Source of the DNA: Pseudomonadota bacterium
Lineage (GTDB): Bacteria > Pseudomonadota > Gammaproteobacteria > Burkholderiales > Sulfuriferulaceae
Assembly (NCBI GenBank): GCA_021786845.1
Contig: JAJYMO010000049.1
Location: forward strand, 1 to 64,000
DNA: 64,000 bases
Direction: 5' to 3'
The notes under the pieces are model-generated. The model was not told the DNA's origin, made no database searches, and was given only the letters and a program-made list of their open reading frames with translations. The stretch's first letter is position 1. Each line of letters starts with the position of its first letter. Of the stretch, positions 24,390-31,553 are shown piece by piece. The position numbers and the translations under genes are program-made.

Positions 24390-24745
24390 ATATTGATCAA
24401 ATTGTAGCCGCCGTTGTTGAAGCCATCGAAGACATTAAAGGCAAAGACATCATCGTGATGGATGTCGCCGCCCAAAGCCCTCTGTTCGAACGTATGGTTG
24501 TGGCAAGTGCTGATTCCACCCGCCAGACCCGCGCCATTGTTGAAAATGTAGAAGAAAAACTGAAGGCTTTGGGCATCAACGGTCGGGGCCTGGAAGGCAA
24601 AACGAACGGAGAATGGGTATTGCTGGACCTGGGTAGCGTGATTGTCCATGTGATGCAACCTGCCGTGCGGCAATATTACAGTCTGGAAACCCTGTGGAGC
24701 ACAGGCGCTACGCCACCCAGCACACCCACCAATCATCAGGCATAA
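24386..24745 (+). CDS. rsfS: Ribosome silencing factor RsfS
   Basis: EDIKGKDIIVMDV...FERMVVASADSTRQTRAIVENVEEKL...GEWVLLDLGSVIVHVM; located between nadD and rlmH. Confidence 0.95.
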   Translation: MNIDQIVAAVVEAIEDIKGKDIIVMDVAAQSPLFERMVVASADSTRQTRAIVENVEEKLKALGINGRGLEGKTNGEWVLLDLGSVIVHVMQPAVRQYYSLETLWSTGATPPSTPTNHQA

Positions 24746-25216
24746 ATGAAGCTTCACCTGCTTGCCATAGGTCAGAAAATGCCTGATTGGGTAAGCCGTG
24801 GCTATCAGGAATACAGCAAACGCATGACGCGTGAAGTGACGTTGAACCTGATTGAACTCAAAGCTGAAAAACGCAGCAGCACGACAAACGTCGAGCACAT
24901 CAAAGCTGCGGAACGTGACCGCATCCTCGCGCATCTTCCGCCCCGCAGCAGTTTATGGGTGCTGGATGAACATGGCGAACAAGTCACGACCCTGACACTG
25001 GCTGAGGGGCTACGCATCGCGATGGCCGAAGGACAGGACATCTGTTGTGTCATCGGCGGTGCCGATGGCCTGCACGATGACATCAAATCCCGCGCCAACC
25101 AACTGATCGCACTCTCACGCCTCACCCTGCCCCACGCGCTGGTGCGTGTCGTACTGGCCGAACAGCTCTACCGCGCACTGAGCATACTCAATCATCATCC
25201 CTATCACCGTGAATAA
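24746..25216 (+). CDS. rlmH: 23S rRNA (pseudouridine1915-N3)-methyltransferase RlmH
   Basis: MKLHLLAIGQKMPDWV...FVIGGADG-like CCVIGGADGLHDD...LPHALVRVVLAEQLYRALSILNHHPYHRE. Confidence 0.96.
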   Translation: MKLHLLAIGQKMPDWVSRGYQEYSKRMTREVTLNLIELKAEKRSSTTNVEHIKAAERDRILAHLPPRSSLWVLDEHGEQVTTLTLAEGLRIAMAEGQDICCVIGGADGLHDDIKSRANQLIALSRLTLPHALVRVVLAEQLYRALSILNHHPYHRE

Positions 25217-25811
25217 ATTCCCTCCCCTGATCTATCTCGCCTCACGCTCACCGCGTCGCCGCGAACTGCTTGATCAAATGGGTGTCGCGCATGACGTTTT
25301 AAATACCGACATCGACGAATCGGCTTTGCCTGATGAAACACCTCACGATTATGTCCTGCGCATCGCCACTGCCAAAGCATACGCCGGCTGGCAAGCCGTG
25401 TTAACACTGGGGTTACCCCGCCTGCCCGTACTGGCTGCGGACACCTGTGTCGCGCTGGACGGGGAAATCTTCGGCAAACCGGGCAACCCACAAGCCGCCT
25501 CGGCCATGTTGCAGCGACTATCTGGACGCAGTCATCAAGTTTTGACTGCCATCGCACTGTACACGGGCTCACACTGTTTCAGCGCAGTCTCCACATCGAC
25601 GGTCAGCTTTCGCCGTCTGGATGAACACGACATCGCACACTACATCGCCAGCGGTGAGTCCATGGATAAAGCGGGCAGCTATGCCATACAAGGGCTCGCC
25701 GCCCAATTTATTTGCCATTTGGACGGCAGTTATTCCGGTGTCATGGGACTACCTGTTTTTGAAACCGCCCAACTTTTGGAGCAGGTTTGGTGCCAACAGC
25801 ATAACAATTAA
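25209..25811 (+). CDS. Maf-family nucleotide pyrophosphatase
   Basis: LIYLASRSPRRRELLDQMG, VLAADTCVALDGEIFGKPGN, GSYAIQGLAAQFICHLDGSYSGVMGLP. Confidence 0.94.
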   Translation: MNKFPPLIYLASRSPRRRELLDQMGVAHDVLNTDIDESALPDETPHDYVLRIATAKAYAGWQAVLTLGLPRLPVLAADTCVALDGEIFGKPGNPQAASAMLQRLSGRSHQVLTAIALYTGSHCFSAVSTSTVSFRRLDEHDIAHYIASGESMDKAGSYAIQGLAAQFICHLDGSYSGVMGLPVFETAQLLEQVWCQQHNN

Positions 25812-25842
25812 AACGCCAGGCTATCGGCCTGGCGTTTTAATT
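25806..25842. terminator. Bidirectional intrinsic terminator between maf and dsrE
   Basis: Perfect 16-bp stem AATTAAAACGCCAGGC / GCCTGGCGTTTTAATT, 5-nt loop TATCG, between convergent genes. Confidence 0.92.
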
Positions 25843-25883
25843 GTGGTCCATGTCCCAAACCGGGGCACAGATGAAACCACGCA

Positions 25884-26372
25884 TTACATCGACGGATCAA
25901 CTACATAATGTTTCCGCGCTTGTAAAAATGCCACTTCGGCAAAACCTGAAGGCACAATATCGCTTTCCTTGACCCCATAAAGGGTATGGTAATCAATACC
26001 CAATTCCATTAATGAATTATTGCACACCATAAATTGTACGCCGTGACTGCGTAAATTATCGAGTTGGGCCTTTTGATCATCAGTAGGCGTTTTCAGCCAG
26101 GCCAACCCCTTGGCATACATCACCACTTTAACATTGAGCTTGCCGCCCCAAGTGTCCATGGCCTTGAGTGAATTAGCGATATTGCGCAGCTTCATGGGCA
26201 ACACCATTTCATTCGTTAAAGCCACCACCACATTCATTTCGCCGTATTGATCATGGGTAATGTGGGGCTTGACATAAGCCGAAGCCGGTGCGGCGTCATC
26301 GGCAAAAACAGGTGCGCTGAAGGCCAATGCGCTGGCGAACAAAGCCAGCGTTAATTTATGTTGAAGTTTCAT
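25884..26372 (-). CDS. Exported DsrE-family protein
   Basis: Signal peptide MKLQHKLTLALFASALAFSAPVFADDA; DsrE-like core KVVMYAKGLAWL...GVQFMVCNNSLMELGI...IVPSGFAEVAFLQARKHYVV. Confidence 0.85.
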   Translation of the reverse strand: MKLQHKLTLALFASALAFSAPVFADDAAPASAYVKPHITHDQYGEMNVVVALTNEMVLPMKLRNIANSLKAMDTWGGKLNVKVVMYAKGLAWLKTPTDDQKAQLDNLRSHGVQFMVCNNSLMELGIDYHTLYGVKESDIVPSGFAEVAFLQARKHYVVDPSM

Positions 26373-26460
26373 GGTTTATTGTTCCTCGTAAATTCAATGG
26401 TTAGGTTAGATTTATTTGCCACATGGCCATGTTTCGCTGTTAACCGGAATTTTGCATAAA

Positions 26461-28179
26461 TTAACAGTGGGTTTCCAGCCCGGGATTGTTGCCCACACCC
26501 AATAATTTTGGTTCATTGATATGGCGCAGGTTGACGGTTTTAATGTCGCGCAGATATTCGGAGACCACATCCCATATGGGCGCGCCGGTGGCGCCTTCGG
26601 CCATGGGTGCCCAGCCTGCCACTTTGTAGGTTTTTGACGGAGATATTGGTTTGCCATGCAAAGTCATACCGCTAATGCGTTGCCCGCTCGCGGCATTGGG
26701 ATTGATGCTGTAGTGCATCCCGCCAACACGGATCATGTCACCGCCTTGTTGCAGATAGGGGTCAGGGTTGAACAAATTGTCGCACACGTCCTCCATGATC
26801 GATTTAATGGTGTCGCCGCGCATTTCAGTCAACGTGGTGGCGGGGTAAGTGATGGCAGTTTGATCCATCAAGTGTTCCATGTTGATGGTGTCACCGGGCA
26901 ATAAACTGGTGCCCCAACGGAATCCGGGCGAGAATGAAATTTCAGCATTTTTGACTTTCATCAGGGCATCCATGATGACCTGGTCGAAGCTACCAATAAA
27001 GTTGTCACGGCGGTAAAGCAGACTCTCAGTCTCGGCAAGTGGTTGACTCAATTGCGAGGCGTAAGGTACGCGCATGGTGTTGATCCATGCCGTCATGTTT
27101 GGATCTGCGGGCAATAAATTAGAAAACACCGGCATGAGTCGATAACGCCAATCCTGCAATTTGCCATTGCGCACATCAAAGTCCATCACACCCAGAAATT
27201 TGCCATTGGATCCCGCATTGGTGACCAAAGTGGTGCCGGACGCATTCTTGACAGGGACAGGACGTGGCACGCCATCGTGGGTGTGTCCACCGAAGATGAC
27301 ATCAATGCCGGTCACGCGAGAGGCCAGTTTCAAATCCACATCCATGCCATTGTGCGACAGCAGCACCACGATTTGCGCACCCTTGGCGCGCACTGTGTTG
27401 ACATGCGTCTGTAAACCTTCCTCCTGAATACCAAACTGCCAGTCCGGCACCAAATAACGGGGGTGTGAAATTGGCACATAGGGGAAAGCCTGACCGATGA
27501 TCGCCACTTGTACGCCATTGATCGATTTAATGACCCAGGGCTTAAATACCGGATCGCCGAAATCTTTGGTGGTCACATTTTGAGCGATAAAATCAATGTG
27601 TCCGGTTAAATCTTTGTTAATGATGTCCATGACACGGTCTGCACCATAGGTAAATTCCCAATGGGCGGTCATCACATCCACCCCCAGCAATTTGCTGGCA
27701 TCCACCATGTCCTGCGCCTTGCTCCACAACGCGGTCGCTGAACCCTGCCAGGTGTCACCGCCATCCAGCAACAGGCTATTGGGACGCGAAGCGCGTACTT
27801 GATCAACCAGTGTCTTCAAGTGGGCAAAACCGCCCACTTTGCCATAGCGCTGGGCTGCAGCACGGAAATCCAGGCAGGTGAGCGCATACGCCTCTTTGGT
27901 GCCAGGACGCAGGCCGTAATAGCGCAGGAAGTGCTCGCCCACCAAATGGGGAGGCTGGCCTTTCGCTGCACCCACGCCGATGTTGATATTGGGTTCACGG
28001 AAATAAATGGGTAATAACTGGGCATGACAATCGGTCATGTGCATCAAGGACACATTACCGAAAGCAGGCAAGTCGTAAAACCCTGTTGCTTCGCCGGCCA
28101 ATGCAGACCGGCTGTTTAATACGGCACCTGAGGCGGCCGCAGTGGCCAATAATTGTATAAATTCGCGACGGTTCATCAT
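26461..28179 (-). CDS. soxB: Thiosulfohydrolase SoxB
   Basis: Tat-like N-terminus MMNRREFIQLL; MTDCHAQLLPIYFREPNINIGVG, LLDGGDTWQGSATALW, VVLLSHNGMDVDLKLASRVTGIDVIFGGHTHDG. Confidence 0.96.
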   Translation of the reverse strand: MMNRREFIQLLATAAASGAVLNSRSALAGEATGFYDLPAFGNVSLMHMTDCHAQLLPIYFREPNINIGVGAAKGQPPHLVGEHFLRYYGLRPGTKEAYALTCLDFRAAAQRYGKVGGFAHLKTLVDQVRASRPNSLLLDGGDTWQGSATALWSKAQDMVDASKLLGVDVMTAHWEFTYGADRVMDIINKDLTGHIDFIAQNVTTKDFGDPVFKPWVIKSINGVQVAIIGQAFPYVPISHPRYLVPDWQFGIQEEGLQTHVNTVRAKGAQIVVLLSHNGMDVDLKLASRVTGIDVIFGGHTHDGVPRPVPVKNASGTTLVTNAGSNGKFLGVMDFDVRNGKLQDWRYRLMPVFSNLLPADPNMTAWINTMRVPYASQLSQPLAETESLLYRRDNFIGSFDQVIMDALMKVKNAEISFSPGFRWGTSLLPGDTINMEHLMDQTAITYPATTLTEMRGDTIKSIMEDVCDNLFNPDPYLQQGGDMIRVGGMHYSINPNAASGQRISGMTLHGKPISPSKTYKVAGWAPMAEGATGAPIWDVVSEYLRDIKTVNLRHINEPKLLGVGNNPGLETHC

Positions 28180-28275
28180 CGGTATATCCTAATGGGCGTT
28201 ATCTGCCCGTTTCTGTTATGCGGAAAAAAGCCGGCAGCGTCCCAGCGATCGACTACTGGGAACAGTGAACCATGG

Positions 28276-28596
28276 TCAGCTGATGGTGGTTTGCAACGTG
28301 TCGCTGTCACCGAGATTGTCTGACCAATGGATAGCGAGCGCGTCACCTGCCTTGGCACCTTTTACCCGAAAATCAAAGAAAGGGTTTTTAGAAATCGCAA
28401 TACCCAAATCTGCGTCGAGCACCGTTTTACCATTTAGGGTAACGGTGAGTTGTTTGATAAAGTGCGCAGGAATCACTTCGCCGGTCTTGGCATTTTTGAT
28501 TAAACCAGTGTCCATAGGGTGCATGATCAATATTTTAATGTCCGCCACGCCACCGGTACTCATCTTTGCCCGCGCTTTAATGCTGTGTTGTGCCAT
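28276..28596 (-). CDS. soxZ: Thiosulfate oxidation carrier complex protein SoxZ
   Basis: 106 aa; KILIMHPMDTGLIKNAKTGEVIPAHFIKQLTVTLNGKTVLDADLGIAISKNPFFDFRVKGAKAGD. Confidence 0.95.
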   Translation of the reverse strand: MAQHSIKARAKMSTGGVADIKILIMHPMDTGLIKNAKTGEVIPAHFIKQLTVTLNGKTVLDADLGIAISKNPFFDFRVKGAKAGDALAIHWSDNLGDSDTLQTTIS

Positions 28597-28695
28597 GTTA
28601 ACTATTCCTTGTTTGTATTGGGTTTAACCGCCATCGTTGTCAGTTACAATGACCACACCGGTCAGGTTATGCCACATTAAATTTCAGTATTGGGT

Positions 28696-29151
28696 TTAAC
28701 CGCCGCAACCGCCAGCAGTCACTTTAATCATTTTTGCTGCTGTCCACGCCTTGCCGTCAGCGATGACGATGGCACGCACATTCGCGGTTTTGCCCATTTT
28801 AATCTTGGTACCAATAAATGGCAGGGCACCATTGCTGAACCTGAAACTGGCAGCCAAAGGATTAGGGTTTTGTTCGGCAATGATATCAATCCGTTGGGTA
28901 TTGGGTATGCTGCTGGTCACTTCAACAGGCACAACTGAACCGTCTTCAGCAATATCCGGCGCCATCAACAGGATATCCGGACTGTCAACAAGCGTCAGAT
29001 TACCCAGGTCTTTGAGCACGGCGGGAACGGTTTTGGCGCCAAATGCACTGGCATTCCAGTCTGCAAAGGCATTGCGGGTTGCAGACAACAAACCCAGCAT
29101 GGCAACCATGCCGCCCGCTTTGCTAAAAAATGTACGACGAGAAATATTCAT
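28696..29151 (-). CDS. soxY: Thiosulfate oxidation carrier protein SoxY
   Basis: Start MNISRRTFFSKAGGMVAMLGLL (Tat-like); C-terminal substrate-carrier motif VTAGGCGG. Confidence 0.96.
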   Translation of the reverse strand: MNISRRTFFSKAGGMVAMLGLLSATRNAFADWNASAFGAKTVPAVLKDLGNLTLVDSPDILLMAPDIAEDGSVVPVEVTSSIPNTQRIDIIAEQNPNPLAASFRFSNGALPFIGTKIKMGKTANVRAIVIADGKAWTAAKMIKVTAGGCGG

Positions 29152-29212
29152 AATGGCCTCAGTAATAATGATAGTGATACTTGGTGTAACAAAAGGGAGG
29201 TTGGACAGATAG

Positions 29213-29740
29213 TTATTGTGCAGGCTTGTCCTGTGGGCTGGGTAAAGCCAAAGCATAACCCAATTGCTCGTAATGGGCGATGGTCGGATAGGCGCCGGGA
29301 TTCACAACAGCGGGCGTACTTTCACTTAATCCGTCCATGTCTTGGGGTTTCAGACCTGCGCCATGCACGGAATTACCGCAGAATTCAACTTGTATGCCCT
29401 TGTTCGCCAAATCCGCCCAGCCATCGACAGCACCCTGATGATCAAGGTAGTTTTTCTTGGCAAACATCGCGACTTCTGGGCCTTCAATCACCACGATCAG
29501 TTTGGTCCCGGGGTATGCTGTAATCCGTTTGGCGACCATCAATCCAAATGAAACATCGCTGATGTAATGCGCCTTTAAATCCATCACAACTTTGAGGTTG
29601 TGAAATTGTTCTGTAGAGTGATCAATAGCGGTACCACCCGGTGCAAAGCTGTCGTCATCACTGGCCAGAGCTGGCGCCTGTGCCAGCAGCAGGGCGCTGG
29701 CAAGAGAAAGTAACATGGTCACTGAACTAATTTTTTTCAT
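29213..29740 (-). CDS. Exported DsrE-family protein
   Basis: Signal peptide MKKISSVTMLLSLASALLLAQAPALA; LKVVMDLKAHYISDVSFGLMVAKRI..LIVVIEGPEVAMF..KGIQVEFCGNSV. Confidence 0.83.
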   Translation of the reverse strand: MKKISSVTMLLSLASALLLAQAPALASDDDSFAPGGTAIDHSTEQFHNLKVVMDLKAHYISDVSFGLMVAKRITAYPGTKLIVVIEGPEVAMFAKKNYLDHQGAVDGWADLANKGIQVEFCGNSVHGAGLKPQDMDGLSESTPAVVNPGAYPTIAHYEQLGYALALPSPQDKPAQ

Positions 29741-29947
29741 TAAAAATTCCTTAAATAGGTTTAAATTTTTCCACTTTAGCTGCGAAATTACCCCAGACTG
29801 AAAACTGGCGGGACAAATGTTGCAAAATTTGGGTTAAAATTTCACATCAGTTTTCATACTGGTTCGAATACAAGCCAATGACCAACCATGCTGGTTGTAC
29901 ACGAATTTGGATGTATGCACTTCGATAAAATAACTATGCCACGGTAG

Positions 29948-29977
29948 TAAGACGGCACAGATGGAAGTTTATTCCAA
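29948..29977 (-). promoter_or_regulatory. Putative ECF-type promoter P2 driving dsrE-soxY-soxZ-soxB-dsrE
   Basis: Minus strand TTGGAATAAACTTCCATCTGTGCCGTCTTA: -35-like GGAATA (29970-29975), 15-nt spacer, -10-like CGTCTTA (29948-29954). Confidence 0.6.
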
Positions 29978-30010
29978 ATTTTTAACTTGCATCACGCCAA
30001 ATAAAATATA

Positions 30011-30040
30011 TGGAATAAGAATACAGCATGCCACGTCTTA
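30011..30040 (+). promoter_or_regulatory. Putative ECF-type promoter P1 driving the sigma/anti-sigma operon
   Basis: TGGAATAAGAATACAGCATGCCACGTCTTA: -35-like GGAATA (30012-30017), 16-nt spacer, -10-like CGTCTTA (30034-30040); same motif as P2 on the opposite strand. Confidence 0.62.
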
Positions 30041-30083
30041 TTCTGTATGTGCGGTTTAAACCCTGTTAGGTGATACGTCAATC

Positions 30084-30644
30084 ATGACCATTTTTTCTCT
30101 GTTTTGCCGGGCGAACGCTTTTGATCAGCAGTTTGCGCAAATCCGTCCGAGGCTCTATCGAACGGCCTATTCATGGTGCCACAATGCAGCGATTGCGGAT
30201 GATTTGGTGCAAGAGGCGCTGACCAAGGGCATCAAGTCTATCGCACAACTGCATGACCCGGCACAATTCAACAGCTGGCTGTTCAGAATCATGACCAATT
30301 GCTGGCGCGACTATTTCCGGCAACACCGGGAAATGGATGATGTGGATGACATGGACGATTGCCTGTGCGTCAACGACATCACACCGGAAGACGAACATGC
30401 TCAATCGCAAATCATCTACCGCGTGCGTGAAGCCGTGATGAAACTGCCAATGGGGCAACGTCAAGTGGTCACGCTGGTCGACCTGGAAGAATTTTCTTAT
30501 GCCGAAGTGGCAGCGATACTGGCGATACCCGTGGGTACAGTGATGAGCCGCCTGTGCCGCGCACGCCAGTCGTTACAAATTTTACTTAAAGCACATGCGC
30601 CGCAAATGGCTGCAAAAAACAACCTCTTGAGGAGGGTCAAGTAA
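30084..30644 (+). CDS. ECF-family RNA polymerase sigma factor
   Basis: Sigma region 2 (LYRTAYSWCHNAAIADDLVQEALTKGIKSI...FNSWLFRIMTNCWRDYFRQ) and region 4 (VREAVMKLPMGQRQVVTLVDLEEFSYAEVAAILAIPVGTVMSRLCRARQSL). Confidence 0.93.
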   Translation: MTIFSLFCRANAFDQQFAQIRPRLYRTAYSWCHNAAIADDLVQEALTKGIKSIAQLHDPAQFNSWLFRIMTNCWRDYFRQHREMDDVDDMDDCLCVNDITPEDEHAQSQIIYRVREAVMKLPMGQRQVVTLVDLEEFSYAEVAAILAIPVGTVMSRLCRARQSLQILLKAHAPQMAAKNNLLRRVK

Positions 30645-31378
30645 TGGAAAATAAAAATGTTTCAGACGAACTGCTCAATGCTTTTCTCGACAATGAATTG
30701 GCAGAGACTGACCGCAGCAAGCTTTTTCAAGCCTTTGAACAGGATGAAACGCTGAAAACACGGGCATGTGAATTGCACAATTTGAAAGAATTAATGCAGC
30801 ATGCTTATCCGGTAGGCCCGGCGGAGGAGCCTCGTCCGGTGAAACACCGACACATTTGGCGCCGCATGTATTTACAGGGCCTTGCCGCGTCGTTGATGCT
30901 GTTGCTGTTTGGTGGATCATCAGGATGGATACTTTCAGCCGACGCCTCAGCAAAATCTTACCCCAAAGTCACGCACCTGATTAACACCATACAAAACGAC
31001 AACTTTGCGGAAGAACCCGACAAAATCATTGTTCAAGTCAGCAATTCCAATCCGGTCAGGTTGAAAGCAGCGCTTGATGAATCAGAAAACCTGCTCGAAA
31101 CATATCGAGTCACCAAACGACCACTTCAAATGGAGATTATCGCCAATGGCGGGGGACTGGATTTATTGCGCGCAGGCGTTTCTCCGTACGAAAAACGTCT
31201 GGCGACCATGCGGGCGAAATACCAGAATTTGCATTTCTACGCGTGCAATCTGACGATCAATTCCCTGAAAAAGAATGGTGTGAAAGTACGGCTTTTGCCT
31301 GGTACCGGAATTGCCACCTCGGCATTTGACGAAATCAATAATCGTGTACGTCAAGGCTGGGACTATGTACGCGTTTAA
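30644..31378 (+). CDS. Putative transmembrane anti-sigma factor with C-terminal DsrE-like domain
   Basis: Overlaps the sigma stop by 1 nt. N-terminal LLNAFLDNELAETDRSKLFQAFEQDETLKTRACELHNLKELM; TM LQGLAASLMLLLFGGSSGWIL; C-terminal DsrE-like LKAALDESENLLETY...QMEIIANGGGLDLL...LHFYACNLTINSLKKNGVKVRLLPGTG...IATSAFDEINNRVRQGWDYVRV. Confidence 0.75.
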   Translation: MENKNVSDELLNAFLDNELAETDRSKLFQAFEQDETLKTRACELHNLKELMQHAYPVGPAEEPRPVKHRHIWRRMYLQGLAASLMLLLFGGSSGWILSADASAKSYPKVTHLINTIQNDNFAEEPDKIIVQVSNSNPVRLKAALDESENLLETYRVTKRPLQMEIIANGGGLDLLRAGVSPYEKRLATMRAKYQNLHFYACNLTINSLKKNGVKVRLLPGTGIATSAFDEINNRVRQGWDYVRV

Positions 31379-31553
31379 TCTGTTTATGTGTTGACAGCGA
31401 CCCTGAGCGGGTAAGGCAACGGGGCCAGATCGTTCTGATGAGCATCGCTCAAAACGGTTTGTTTGCGATGAGATTAATTGACTAAGGGAGGTACTTTAAA
31501 GGAAATTAAACGCATTACTGATATAAAAAATTTAAAAAATTACTGGAGGTTTC

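Noticed and set aside
26412-26657. Alternative minus-frame ORF at the soxB 3' end, considered as evidence of a soxB frameshift
   Set aside because: The annotated soxB frame runs through to a plausible C-terminus; the alternative frame has no SoxB-like features.
30013-30043. GAATAAGA / TCTTATTC inverted repeat considered as a separate operator
   Set aside because: It is produced by the complementarity of the -35 (GGAATAAGA) and -10 (CGTCTTATT) halves of the proposed P1 promoter, so it is not counted as independent evidence.
31379-31553. Possible third ECF promoter before the porin (GGAAATTAAACGCATTACTGATAT)
   Set aside because: Does not match the TGGAATAA/CGTCTTA motif of P1/P2; the porin may be read through from P1 or use another promoter.
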